This document shows, piece by piece, positions 34,939 through 43,876 of a stretch of DNA of 64,000 bases. Source of the stretch: Thalassobacillus devorans MSP14 (lineage in GTDB: Bacteria > Bacillota > Bacilli > Bacillales > Halobacillaceae). Made by a program: the position numbers and the translations under genes. Below the pieces are notes generated by a model. The model saw nothing but the letters and a program-made list of their open reading frames with translations, did no database searches and had not been told where the DNA came from. Numbering within the stretch: position 1 is the stretch's first letter; each line of letters starts with the position of its first letter. Location of the stretch: assembly GCF_000496835.1 (NCBI RefSeq), contig NZ_KI543236.1, positions 369,866 to 433,865 on the forward strand, in the 5' to 3' direction.

Positions 34939-35772
34939 ATGAGAAAAAACCAAAAGTTGAAATCGGGATCGCTCCCTGTTTATATTGTGCTGTTTTTCGC
35001 TTCACTCTTATCCCTGTTTCCTTTCTATTGGATGTTCGTCATGGCTACAAGGCCCAGTGCTGCTTACAATTCCATTCCACCAACACTTTTACCTGGGGGC
35101 CAGCTGGTAAATAATTTCATGAAAGTACTGGATACTATTCCCTTCTTTCAAGCGATGTGGAATACGATTATTTTGTGTACGACAGTGACGATAGCAGTTT
35201 TAATCATCAGTTCTCTGGCAGGCTTCGCTTTTGCGAAATTTCAGTTTCCGGGGAAGAATTTCTTTTTCATCTGTATCCTGCTGACAATGGTAGTCCCGCC
35301 TCAATTGGGATTGATTCCGCAATATTATCTCATTTCTCAGCTGGGGTGGCTGGATACATTACTTGGAGCAGGTGTGTTGTTTTTACTAAATCCGCTTGGA
35401 ATATTTTTGATGCGTCAATATATCAGTGAATCGGTTCCGGATGAATTGATTGAAGCAGCAAAATTAGATGGCTGCTCTAACTTCAGAATTTACCGGAGCA
35501 TCGTGCTTCCTATCATTAAACCTGCTTTTGCAACGTTAGGTATCATTGTGTTTACGCTTGTCTGGGGTGAGTTCTTATGGCAGTTTACGGTCTTGCGTGA
35601 TCCGTCTTCCTACACACTGCAAGTAGCTCTTGCCTCGTTGAACAATGCTTTTCGAGTTGACTTCGGTATGCTGCTCTCAGGAGTGTTCTGGGCCACGGTT
35701 CCATTGATCATCATTTTCCTGATTTTCAATCGCTGGTTCATAGCAAGTATTACAGAAGGCTCGATCAAATAA
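34939..35772 (+). CDS. Sugar ABC transporter permease (MalG/UgpE type)
   Basis: A 277-residue permease starting three bases after the previous stop. Six hydrophobic segments are visible. The EAA motif is LIEAAKLDGCSNFRIYRSIVLPIIKP. The short N-terminal tail and the ending WFIASITEGSIK are typical of the MalG-like partner that forms a heterodimer with the MalF-like subunit. Confidence 0.93.
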   Translation: MRKNQKLKSGSLPVYIVLFFASLLSLFPFYWMFVMATRPSAAYNSIPPTLLPGGQLVNNFMKVLDTIPFFQAMWNTIILCTTVTIAVLIISSLAGFAFAKFQFPGKNFFFICILLTMVVPPQLGLIPQYYLISQLGWLDTLLGAGVLFLLNPLGIFLMRQYISESVPDELIEAAKLDGCSNFRIYRSIVLPIIKPAFATLGIIVFTLVWGEFLWQFTVLRDPSSYTLQVALASLNNAFRVDFGMLLSGVFWATVPLIIIFLIFNRWFIASITEGSIK

Positions 35773-35845
35773 TATAACTTTTCTTCCAATTGTTGATACA
35801 ATAGATGGAAATAATTGACCGCACCTTTTAAGGAGAGAACAAGGC

Positions 35846-36868
35846 ATGAACTTAACAATTCGGGATATCGCAAAAATGGCTGGTGTATCTCCGGCCACTG
35901 TATCAAAAATTATCAACAATTATGGAGGCATCAGCGAGTCGACAAGGCAAAAAGTTTTCAAAGTTATCGAGGATACCAAATATCAACCAACGTTTTCAGC
36001 CAAATCACTGGCGACGAAAAAATCGAATCTGATTGGGCTGATTTATGCAGGGAAGATCAATGTTGATTTTAAACACCCTTTTTTCAACGAAGTGGTAAAT
36101 ACATTCAAAAAAACAGTGGGTGGTCTCGGGTATGATCTCCTGTTGTTTTCCAACGAAAAATTCTATCAGGGGGAAAGCAAGTACCTGGAAAGGTGTCAGC
36201 ATTTCCATGTTGATGGCTGTCTTATCATTGCTGGTGATGAGATCGAGGAAGCTGTCCATGAAATTGCAAAAAGCGACATCCCTTGTATCGGTATCGATTT
36301 AAAACTGGAGGGACCAAGGTCCAGCTATATCATGACAGACAATGCAAAAATCGGTTTGAAAGTTGTGGAATATTTATATTTACACCAAATACGGAACATT
36401 GCCTATATTGGTGGTAAACAGGACTCTCTGGTTGCGAGCATCAGAAATATTGGCTTTATTGATGCTATGAATCAGTTCGGTCTTACGGTCAATCAGGATT
36501 GGATTCAGTACGGAGATTTCTTTGAGGATAGCGGCTATGAAGCTATGAAAAAGATTTTAAGTGGGGATCGGCTCCCGGAAGCAGTGTTTGCAGCTTCCGA
36601 TATGATGGCGCTTGGAGCATTGAAGGCAATGAAAGAGAAAGGCCTGTCTGTACCTGAAGACATTCAGCTGATCGGATGCGATGATATTGAAGCCTGCCGA
36701 TACAGTGATCCTCCATTGACAACGGTAAAACAAGATAAACATAAATTAGGTAAACTGGCAGCTTTTATGCTTGAAGATCTTATTAAGGATGAGAATGACG
36801 AGCGTGAAATTCAGGATGTAAAGGTCGATCCTGAACTGATTCCCCGGGGATCTACATTAGAACGCTAG
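35846..36868 (+). CDS. LacI-family transcriptional regulator of the beta-glucan locus
   Basis: A 340-residue LacI/GalR regulator. The N-terminal HTH is LTIRDIAKMAGVSPATVSKIINNYGGISESTR with the hinge YQPTFSAKSLATKKS, then a sugar-binding domain (FPNEKF region; DGCLIIAGDE, AAFAASDMMALGALKAMKEKG-like segment at about 250, QLIGCDDIEACRYSDPPLTTV). It sits inside the transport and hydrolase locus. Four GAAACCGGTTTC-type operators nearby fit the LacI-family preference for a central CG-containing palindrome. It has ATG 35846 with AAGGAGAG upstream. Confidence 0.92.
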   Translation: MNLTIRDIAKMAGVSPATVSKIINNYGGISESTRQKVFKVIEDTKYQPTFSAKSLATKKSNLIGLIYAGKINVDFKHPFFNEVVNTFKKTVGGLGYDLLLFSNEKFYQGESKYLERCQHFHVDGCLIIAGDEIEEAVHEIAKSDIPCIGIDLKLEGPRSSYIMTDNAKIGLKVVEYLYLHQIRNIAYIGGKQDSLVASIRNIGFIDAMNQFGLTVNQDWIQYGDFFEDSGYEAMKKILSGDRLPEAVFAASDMMALGALKAMKEKGLSVPEDIQLIGCDDIEACRYSDPPLTTVKQDKHKLGKLAAFMLEDLIKDENDEREIQDVKVDPELIPRGSTLER

Positions 36869-36897
36869 TTTCCTAAAGACTTTCTGGAGGTTAGACA

Positions 36898-38241
36898 ATG
36901 ACAAACATACAATTTCCTGACACGTTAAAGTGGGGAGCAGCAACGGCTTCCTATCAGATTGAAGGAGCAGCAGATGAAGGCGGACGTTCTCCTTCGATAT
37001 GGGATGTTTTTTCCCATACTCCTGGGAAAGTAAAAAATGGTGACACAGGGGATCACGCCTGTAACAGTTATCATTTATATAAAGAAGATGTTCAACTTTT
37101 ACGCGAACTCGGGATAGACCAGTATCGCTTTTCCATCTCCTGGTCACGGGTGATTCCGGACGGTACGGGACAGTTAAATAAAGAAGGTATAACCTACTAT
37201 CGAAACTTGATCCAGGAACTGATTGATAACGGGATTGAGCCTATGATCACCCTTTATCACTGGGATCTTCCTCAAGCACTTCAAGAAGCGGGAGGATGGG
37301 AAGTCCGTGAAATAGTCGAAGCATTTCAGTCCTATGCGGAAACCATGTTCCAAGAGTTCGGAAATAAGGTGAAGAAATGGCTGACAATCAATGAACCGTG
37401 GTGTGCCTCCTTTTTGTCCAATTATTTAGGGATCCATGCCCCTGGGAAGACAAACCTGCAGACGGCTGTCGATGTTTCTCATCACTTATTGCTTGCTCAC
37501 GGAAAGGCTGTACAGTCATTCAGAAAAATAATACCTGATGGCGAAATTGGATACGCTCCTAATGTTGGATGGCTGGAGCCTTACAGTCCTAATCAAGCAG
37601 ATGTAGATGCCTGCCGGCGGTCGATGATGTGGCAGAAAGAATGGTTTATGGACCCTGTATTTAAAGGTACATATCCCGAAACGCTGGTCCAGCTCTTTGC
37701 TGAGCATAATGCAAAGCTGAATGTCGAAGAAGGGGACCTTGCCATCATTTCCGAGCCGGTCGATTTTATGGGAATCAACTATTATACAGGCAGTCTCGGC
37801 CGATTCAAAAAAGGTGAAGGCTTGTTCCAGGTAGAAGAAATTCCACTGGATGAACGCCGCACCGATATCGACTGGCCGATTTATGCCGATGGTTTCTATA
37901 AAGTACTTACCGATATCCATCAAACTTATGGTGACGTTCCCATCTATATCACGGAAAATGGAGCTTGCTATAATCATGGCGTGGAAGATGGAAGGGTTCA
38001 TGACAAAGACCGCATTGAATATCTTAAGCAGCATTTGACAGCGCTGCATCGAGCGCTGGAAGCTGGAGTGCCAATTGCAGGGTATATCGTCTGGTCTCTA
38101 CTGGACAACTTTGAATGGGCTGAAGGGTATGAGAAAAGATTCGGCATCATCCATGTGAATTACGCTACATTTGAACGGACGAAGAAGGACAGTTATTACT
38201 GGTATAAAGAGACCGTGAAAAATCAAGGATTCCATGTATAA
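36898..38241 (+). CDS. Beta-glucosidase, glycoside hydrolase family 1
   Basis: A 447-residue cytoplasmic GH1 enzyme that splits beta-linked glucosides or laminari-oligosaccharides after uptake. The N-terminal signature is FPDTLKWGAATASYQIEGA. Acid/base Glu166 is in LTINEPWC and nucleophile Glu353 is in YITENGA. The C-terminal SLLDNFEWAEGYEKRFGI is the usual substrate-binding segment. It has no signal peptide. The gene is 29 bases after the LacI gene, with CTGGAGG upstream of ATG 36898. Confidence 0.95.
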   Translation: MTNIQFPDTLKWGAATASYQIEGAADEGGRSPSIWDVFSHTPGKVKNGDTGDHACNSYHLYKEDVQLLRELGIDQYRFSISWSRVIPDGTGQLNKEGITYYRNLIQELIDNGIEPMITLYHWDLPQALQEAGGWEVREIVEAFQSYAETMFQEFGNKVKKWLTINEPWCASFLSNYLGIHAPGKTNLQTAVDVSHHLLLAHGKAVQSFRKIIPDGEIGYAPNVGWLEPYSPNQADVDACRRSMMWQKEWFMDPVFKGTYPETLVQLFAEHNAKLNVEEGDLAIISEPVDFMGINYYTGSLGRFKKGEGLFQVEEIPLDERRTDIDWPIYADGFYKVLTDIHQTYGDVPIYITENGACYNHGVEDGRVHDKDRIEYLKQHLTALHRALEAGVPIAGYIVWSLLDNFEWAEGYEKRFGIIHVNYATFERTKKDSYYWYKETVKNQGFHV

Positions 38242-38258
38242 TTTTTTTGACGGTTAAG

Positions 38259-38270
38259 GAAACCGGTTTC
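38259..38270 (+). promoter_or_regulatory. LacI-type operator upstream of the GH16 gene
   Basis: GAAACCGGTTTC, identical to the sites at 32467 and 32592. It lies 156 bases before the GH16 start and suggests coordinate control of transporter and secreted hydrolase. Confidence 0.75.
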
Positions 38271-38369
38271 GCTCTTACGGGAAACTGGCAGCTATAACAA
38301 GGGGAAGCTCGATACTTCTGTGAAATAACTCCTATTCCTGTTACAGAGGTTACAAGGAAGGGCAATCTC

Positions 38370-38395
38370 ACGGAAAGTGTTCGGCTTCCCTTTTT
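38370..38395 (+). terminator. Weak hairpin with T run in the GH16 leader
   Basis: GGAAAG and CTTCC pair around TGTTCGG, followed by CTTTTT. An alternative long-range pairing uses GGGGAAGC at 38301-38308 with the CTTCCC arm. It could end the GH1 transcript or act as a leader attenuator. Confidence 0.45.
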
Positions 38396-38425
38396 AAATC
38401 AATAAATCCTTAAGGAGGAGACGGA

Positions 38426-41389
38426 TTGAAAAAAGCTTTTTATTTCTTTATTGTGCTGTTTATTGTTTGGGGAGGTTTATCACCAGCGCACGCCAAACAA
38501 GGAGACAATACTGCCGCGTTGGAACAATATTGGCAGGAAAAAGAATTGTTTGATACTTTGAACAATAAGAAAAATGTAAACGCATCCATGTCCCATCAGG
38601 AATATGCAGTTGTACTCAGTCATTTGTTTGGAGTGAAAGCGAAAGAAGTCATCGAAATAACACAAGAGCTTAGCGATCAGGAAGTACACCCCCAGTCAGT
38701 CATTGACCATAAGAAAGCAAAGAAGGTACTCGCTGAACTTCTTCCTTCCCAGCTGGAAGAGGACTTCAACCAACTGTTGGATACTGACCAGCCGGTTAAG
38801 CGAATAAATATTCTCCAAATGGTGGATGCTTTCATCGCTGCTTACTATTACAAAAAGGGTGACTATGCAGGGGAAGAGATTAATGGAAACGCGTGGATCA
38901 ATCATGCCGGTGTTACACTCTCGGAAACTACCATCGATGGTGACCTGGTGATTACTGGTGGAAAAGACATCACTTTACAGGACGTAACGGTTTCTGGCAC
39001 GGTTTATATCCATGAAGATATGCAAAATGAGGTCACCACCCTCGGTTCTGACTTGAATCCAATCGTTGTTTTTAATCCTTCTAAAGAAAAATCGGATTGG
39101 TCGCTAGTATGGTCGGATGAATTTTTAGCCAACGAAATTGACCCATCCAGGTGGACCTATGATATTGGGAACTGGATCGTTGATGAGGAAGGACAACCGA
39201 TCGCCCCTGGTTGGGGAAATAACGAACAGCAATATTACACAGATTCCGATGAGAACTCTTATCTCAAAGATGGAAAACTTGTTATTGAAGCTCAAAAGGA
39301 AGCCGAGCCGATCACGGATGAATTTGGATCCTATGATTATACTTCTGCAAAGCTGAAGACAAAAGGCCTGTTCAGTAAAAAGTATGGGAAATTCGAAGCC
39401 AGGATGAAACTGCCGGAAGGACAAGGGTTCTGGCCTGCTTTTTGGATGATGCCGGAGGATGACGTTTACGGTCCTTGGCCGACATCCGGAGAGATTGACA
39501 TCATGGAGGCAGCCGGAAATGACACAAGTGAAATCGGCGGCACGATTCACTATGGGGAAGAATATCCAAACAACACGTACAGCGGTAAAGAATATCATTT
39601 TCCTGAGGGAGAAGATTACACAGGTTACCATACGTATGCTGTAGAGTGGGAACCTGGTGAAATTCGCTGGTATGTAGATGGGAAACTGTATCAGACGCAG
39701 AATGAATGGTTCAGCAAAGGAAAAAACCAGGCGGATAAATACGCTTTTCCTGCTCCTTTCGATCAGGAATTCTACTTGATACTGAATTTAGCTGTGGGTG
39801 GCTGGTATGGGGGAAATCCCGATGAAACAACCGAATTCCCAGGGCAAATGGAAGTAGACTATGTCCGAGTCTATGAATTGACAGGGAGAGACTATAAAGA
39901 CCCGGTAGAACCAACGGTTGAGGAAGAAACGTTACCGGAGGATGCGAAACAGCCATTGGAGGATGGGAATCTGATTTATGATCAGAACTATGAACGAGCG
40001 ATCACGGTTATTGAACACTCCGAAGCAGAGTTTCATCCAACGGATTGGAATTTTGTGAAGCTGCCGGACTTTGAAGGTGAGGGGGTTATTACTACTACTG
40101 AAGTGGATGGAGTTACTTTTGCCAAAACAGAGATCGAACACCCAGGGAACGCCTTATGGTCGCTACAGCAAATCCAGAAACTCCCGATTTTGAAAGGCCA
40201 TTCGTATAAGGTGACGTTTGATGCGAAATCAGACACGCACCGAAATTTGATGACAAAGGTATCAGGTGGAGCTGAGAGAGGCTATGCCAATTATTCTGGA
40301 GAAAAAACGATGTCCCTGACTGAAAATGTCCATTCTTATGACTACACATTTACCTTGAACCAGGATACAGATTTAGGGGCAAGACTGGAGTTCAATATGG
40401 GAGCGAATGGTACCGCTCCTGTGTGGATTGGGAACGTGCGTGTGGAAGACATAACCGATGAAGTCGCTGAAGATACATCTAAACCAGCGTTAGGGGATGG
40501 CAACCTCATTTATAACGGCACCTTCGATCAGGGGGATATGACCCGCCTGAATTATTGGGAGTTATCCTCGGAGAATGGTGCTACCGCTGAAGTCAGTGTG
40601 CCTGAATCGACTCGGGAAGCTGAAATCGCAATTGATACTGAAGGAGAGCATCCGGAAGACGTTGTCTTCAAGCAAACACGGATCCCGTTGCAGACAAACA
40701 AGGAATACGAGCTCACCTTTAATGGCCAAGCGTCAGAAAAAAGAAGTATTCAGGTTGAAATCGTAAATGAGGATGGTACTTCCAGTTATTTACTAGTAAA
40801 AACAGTGCAACTGACAAATGAAATGAATGCTACCACCATCACGTTCCAGATGCCGAAAGACACTTCTGTTGAAGAAGGGCAATTAAGTTTTTTGCTCGGT
40901 GGACAGGGCGGAGATGTGCATTTGGATGATATCAGGCTTATCCAGACCTCCAAAGCTATCGATGAAGCGCCACTGAAAAATGGTGATTTTTCAAATGGAA
41001 TGGAATTCTGGTCAGAATATATTCATTTTGACGCCCAGGCACAGGCCTCTATTGCAGGGGAACAACTGCAGTTAGATATTGAGAATGCGGGGAACGAAAC
41101 CTGGAGTGTGTTAATGGAACAGCCGAACCTTTCTCTAGGCAAGGAAGTCACGTATACGTTATCGTTTGAGGCCCGTGCTTCTATAGCAAGGCAGATAGAA
41201 CTGACCATCGAAAATGGATCCTATCACCGTTATTTCAGTGAAGTGGTGTCCCTGGAGGAGGAAATGCAGCACTACGAATACACTTTTAACATGACAGCAG
41301 ATGATATAGCTTCGTTGAAATTTTTGATGGGTAATTTCTCAGGTCAGCATGAAATTTTCATTGATAATGTGAAGCTTGAAGTGAAATGA
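38426..41389 (+). CDS. Secreted laminarinase-like glycoside hydrolase family 16 with carbohydrate-binding modules
   Basis: A 987-residue exported enzyme. A signal peptide (FYFFIVLFIVWGGLSPAHA) precedes an N-terminal region to about residue 205 rich in acidic helices, then a short beta-rich stretch. The GH16 domain spans about 215-490. Its catalytic motif GEIDIMEAAG has nucleophile Glu356, Asp358 and acid/base Glu361; GKFEARMKLPEGQGFWPAFWMMPE and the extra Met in the motif indicate a laminarinase (endo-1,3-beta-glucanase) rather than lichenase. Three related beta-sandwich modules follow (about 515-680, 690-845, 850-987), each with a GNL/NGDF opening and ending in IGNVRVE, LDDIRLI or IDNVKLE, typical of CBM4/9-like domains. 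The start is TTG 38426 after AAGGAGGAG. Confidence 0.9.
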   Translation: MKKAFYFFIVLFIVWGGLSPAHAKQGDNTAALEQYWQEKELFDTLNNKKNVNASMSHQEYAVVLSHLFGVKAKEVIEITQELSDQEVHPQSVIDHKKAKKVLAELLPSQLEEDFNQLLDTDQPVKRINILQMVDAFIAAYYYKKGDYAGEEINGNAWINHAGVTLSETTIDGDLVITGGKDITLQDVTVSGTVYIHEDMQNEVTTLGSDLNPIVVFNPSKEKSDWSLVWSDEFLANEIDPSRWTYDIGNWIVDEEGQPIAPGWGNNEQQYYTDSDENSYLKDGKLVIEAQKEAEPITDEFGSYDYTSAKLKTKGLFSKKYGKFEARMKLPEGQGFWPAFWMMPEDDVYGPWPTSGEIDIMEAAGNDTSEIGGTIHYGEEYPNNTYSGKEYHFPEGEDYTGYHTYAVEWEPGEIRWYVDGKLYQTQNEWFSKGKNQADKYAFPAPFDQEFYLILNLAVGGWYGGNPDETTEFPGQMEVDYVRVYELTGRDYKDPVEPTVEEETLPEDAKQPLEDGNLIYDQNYERAITVIEHSEAEFHPTDWNFVKLPDFEGEGVITTTEVDGVTFAKTEIEHPGNALWSLQQIQKLPILKGHSYKVTFDAKSDTHRNLMTKVSGGAERGYANYSGEKTMSLTENVHSYDYTFTLNQDTDLGARLEFNMGANGTAPVWIGNVRVEDITDEVAEDTSKPALGDGNLIYNGTFDQGDMTRLNYWELSSENGATAEVSVPESTREAEIAIDTEGEHPEDVVFKQTRIPLQTNKEYELTFNGQASEKRSIQVEIVNEDGTSSYLLVKTVQLTNEMNATTITFQMPKDTSVEEGQLSFLLGGQGGDVHLDDIRLIQTSKAIDEAPLKNGDFSNGMEFWSEYIHFDAQAQASIAGEQLQLDIENAGNETWSVLMEQPNLSLGKEVTYTLSFEARASIARQIELTIENGSYHRYFSEVVSLEEEMQHYEYTFNMTADDIASLKFLMGNFSGQHEIFIDNVKLEVK

Positions 41390-41459
41390 ATTGGCTGGCA
41401 CACGGTTCTTTATCCGTTAATTAATAATCCATTCACCAAGTGGTAAGCAAGACACAGGA

Positions 41460-41491
41460 AATGCTCGGAGGACAATCTCCGAGCATTCTTT
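41460..41491. terminator. Bidirectional terminator between GH16 and the aldo/keto reductase
   Basis: AATGCTCGGAG / CTCCGAGCATT, 11-bp perfect stem with loop GACAAT, between convergent genes. Confidence 0.85.
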
Positions 41492-41506
41492 CGTCCATTC
41501 CTGCAT

Positions 41507-42496
41507 TTATTTTTTAGGCAGAGGTGCTTGCTGAGAAATGAAGCCCTTGTTCACTAACGTCTCCCAGAATTCTTTCGGGATGTCCCGCTGGATCATTTCA
41601 ATATCTTCTTTGATGCGGTCCGGTCGCGTTGAGCCAGGAATGGCGGCTCTCACGGCAGGATGGGCAGTGGAAAATTGCAGGGCTGCCGCTTTTAATGGTA
41701 CATCGTACTGCTCGCCAATTTTCTTCAATTGATTAACATGGTTTACAATCTCCTGTGGGGCTTGTTCATAATTGTAATGGTCTCCACCTAACAGAACACC
41801 AGAATTATAGGGACTGCCTACGACAATATCAATATTTTTCTCTTCGGCCTTCTTCATCATGCGCTGTAAGGCATGCTCATGTTGCAAAAGCGTGTATTGG
41901 GTGGCAGACAGGCACATATCCGGCTGTGTTTCCTCCAGATCCATGGCCAGTTCAATCGGTTCCGTCGTATTGACTCCTAGTCCCCAGGAGCGGATGACTC
42001 CTTCTTCGCGGAGTTGCGTCAATACACGAAACGCTCCATTTTTAGCCTCGGCGAATTTGTCGATCCACTCGTCGCCATGGAAATCGGGAGAAACATCATG
42101 GACAAACACGAAGTCCAACCGGTCGGTCTTTAACCGCTCCAGGCTTTGCTCAATCGACCGCTTCGTAGCATCTTCCGTGTAATCGGTAATGACCTTATTG
42201 TCTCGTGCATCCGCAAATAACCCCTCTTTTTCTTCTTTTTCATCGGTCATGTAGCGGCCGACTTTGGTGCTTAACACATAGTCATCGCGATCATAGTTGG
42301 GCAGAACTTCTCCAAGGCGCATCTCCGCTAAACCTGCTCCGTAGAAGGGGGCTGTATCGAAATAACGTACACCCTGATCCCATGCATGCTGAATCGTTTC
42401 CCGTGCTTCTTCTTCGGGCACGTCACGGAACATATTTCCTAACGGGGCTGTGCCAAGGCCAATTTTATGTTGTAATGCCTGATCAAGTGATTTCAT
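41507..42496 (-). CDS. Aldo/keto reductase
   Basis: A 329-residue NAD(P)-dependent TIM-barrel oxidoreductase of the aldo_ket_red family. Features: KIGLGTAPLGNMF, GVRYFDTAPFYGAG with the catalytic Asp and Tyr, LSTKVGRYM with the Lys, and DFVFVHDVS with the His position. RAAIPGSTRPDRIKED binds the cofactor phosphate. Resemblance is to the D-threo-aldose (L-fucose) dehydrogenase/pyridoxal dehydrogenase subgroup. ATG 42496 is preferred over 42502 because the Shine-Dalgarno AGGAGG lies seven bases away from the former and abuts the latter. It may act on sugars released by the neighbouring glucan system, but nothing links them directly. Confidence 0.87.
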   Translation of the reverse strand: MKSLDQALQHKIGLGTAPLGNMFRDVPEEEARETIQHAWDQGVRYFDTAPFYGAGLAEMRLGEVLPNYDRDDYVLSTKVGRYMTDEKEEKEGLFADARDNKVITDYTEDATKRSIEQSLERLKTDRLDFVFVHDVSPDFHGDEWIDKFAEAKNGAFRVLTQLREEGVIRSWGLGVNTTEPIELAMDLEETQPDMCLSATQYTLLQHEHALQRMMKKAEEKNIDIVVGSPYNSGVLLGGDHYNYEQAPQEIVNHVNQLKKIGEQYDVPLKAAALQFSTAHPAVRAAIPGSTRPDRIKEDIEMIQRDIPKEFWETLVNKGFISQQAPLPKK

Positions 42497-42556
42497 TGTC
42501 ATACCTCCTGTTGTTTCATGGATATAAGACTATATCCATAAAACGGGAATATAAAA

Positions 42557-42583
42557 CACCCCGGGTCCTCCAGTATATGGTAA
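42557..42583 (+). repeat. 27-bp dispersed repeat, copy 1
   Basis: CACCCCGGGTCCTCCAGT followed by ATATGGTAA. Related copies are at 46608, 52947 and 59111, all in the same orientation. It lies between divergent genes here. Confidence 0.85.
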
Positions 42584-42680
42584 ATGGTAGTTTCTGACTT
42601 AAACTAGGATGCTTTCATATTGTAGATATCGATGGCTCGTGCGACAATAATAATAAGTTGCGAAAGGAGTGGATGTGAAT

Positions 42681-43382
42681 ATGGAACGTGCAGGTATCAT
42701 AGGTGGTTTAGGGCCCGAGTCGACCGTGGATTATTATAAGCTCTTCATTGAGAAGTACCAGCAGCGTGTGAACAGCAGGCAGAAGCTCCCGGAACTCTAT
42801 ATCAACAGCATCAATATGTATAATATTTTCCATTTTATTTCTGAGAACCAAATGGATGAGCTGATTGAATATGTCGGGGGTGCTGCAAAACAACTGGAAT
42901 CGATAGGTGCTGATTTCATTGTGATTGCTGCCAATACGCCGCATATCGTATTTGAGGAAATCCGGAAACAGGTAAACGTTCCAATGATCAGTATTGTCGA
43001 AGCGACCTATGAGCGGACCAGGGAGCTTGGAATAAAAAATGCAGGTCTGCTGGGAACGAAGTTTACGATGGAGCATGACTTTTTCAAGGAACAATTCTGG
43101 AAGCATAAGGAACCAATCACCGTCCCATCTGAACAGCAGCAGGCACACCTGCATGAAAAAATTGTTGATGAGTTGGAAAATGGAATCGTTAAGGAAAATA
43201 CGAAAGAGGACTTCCTCCGCGTGATCAATCAGATGATCGAAGAGTCTGGCATTGATGGGCTGATTCTTGGGTGTACCGAGCTTCCGATGATTCTGAAAGA
43301 AGGGGACGTTGCTATCCCGCTCATTAATACGATGGAGATCCATGTAGATAAAATGGTGGAGCATATGTTCCGTGATGAATGA
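42681..43382 (+). CDS. Aspartate/glutamate racemase family protein
   Basis: A two-domain Asp/Glu racemase-fold protein of 233 residues, opening MERAGIIGGLGPESTVDYYK. Classical members use two cysteines in CNT and GCTE motifs. Here the second is intact (Cys198 in LILGCTELPM), while the first reads AANTPH with Ala84 in place of Cys. E. coli YgeA-type racemases have Thr at that position with a single Cys, so the enzyme may have altered substrate or one-sided activity. The start could also be GTG 42675 or GTG 42669. A terminator follows directly. Confidence 0.85.
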   Translation: MERAGIIGGLGPESTVDYYKLFIEKYQQRVNSRQKLPELYINSINMYNIFHFISENQMDELIEYVGGAAKQLESIGADFIVIAANTPHIVFEEIRKQVNVPMISIVEATYERTRELGIKNAGLLGTKFTMEHDFFKEQFWKHKEPITVPSEQQQAHLHEKIVDELENGIVKENTKEDFLRVINQMIEESGIDGLILGCTELPMILKEGDVAIPLINTMEIHVDKMVEHMFRDE

Positions 43383-43428
43383 TTAAGAAAAGATTTTTAA
43401 AACGCTGTTAATTTAGTGAAGGAAAGCC

Positions 43429-43457
43429 AAAAGCCTGTAATCACAGGCTTTTTTTAT
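43429..43457 (+). terminator. Rho-independent terminator after the racemase gene
   Basis: AAAAGCCTGT / ACAGGCTTTT with loop AATC and a T run. Confidence 0.9.
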
Positions 43458-43606
43458 GTTAGGGCTTAACGCTTCTTTAATCAGCTAGTAAATATGACAA
43501 TTTTTCAAAGATGTACTGGGAGTGCATCTTTTCATCTGTTTATGCTTTATAATTTAAGTAGCAGGAAAATAGGATTAACCCTAATACATGAAGGAGGGCT
43601 TAACGG

Positions 43607-43765
43607 ATGAGCACACGACAGGACGATAAAGCGATGAGGCTGCATACGATGTTAGAAGAAGTTCTTAAGCCGGTAATGATGAAACTAGAAAGCCTGGAAG
43701 AAGAAGTGGCAGCATTAAGAAAGAGACAGGAGGAACTAATTCTGGAACAGGAAAACAATAAATAG
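43607..43765 (+). CDS. Coiled-coil microprotein, 52 residues
   Basis: A complete small gene: AAGGAGG at 43591-43597, ATG 43607, TAG at 43763. The product opens MSTRQDDKAMRLHTMLEEVL and continues as one charged amphipathic helix (MKLESLEEEVAALRKRQEEL) with Leu at heptad spacing, so it should form a coiled coil. It has no Cys and no membrane segment. I recognise no family. It sits alone between terminators, with a terminator-like hairpin at 43779-43823 behind it. Confidence 0.75.
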   Translation: MSTRQDDKAMRLHTMLEEVLKPVMMKLESLEEEVAALRKRQEELILEQENNK

Positions 43766-43833
43766 CGGTCATATTAAACGTGCCTGAACTTCTGTTAACA
43801 CGCAGAGGAACAGGCGTTTTTTTATGATTGGAA

Positions 43834-43876
43834 AAATGCCTGACTCTGGTGATGGAACACGCAGGGTCAGGCATTT
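43834..43876. repeat. Dispersed palindromic repeat, copy 3 (terminator-like)
   Basis: AAATGCCTGAC / GTCAGGCATTT arms with a shorter core. It lies between the microprotein gene and the convergent FNR-like gene and overlaps the stop of the latter. Confidence 0.7.
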
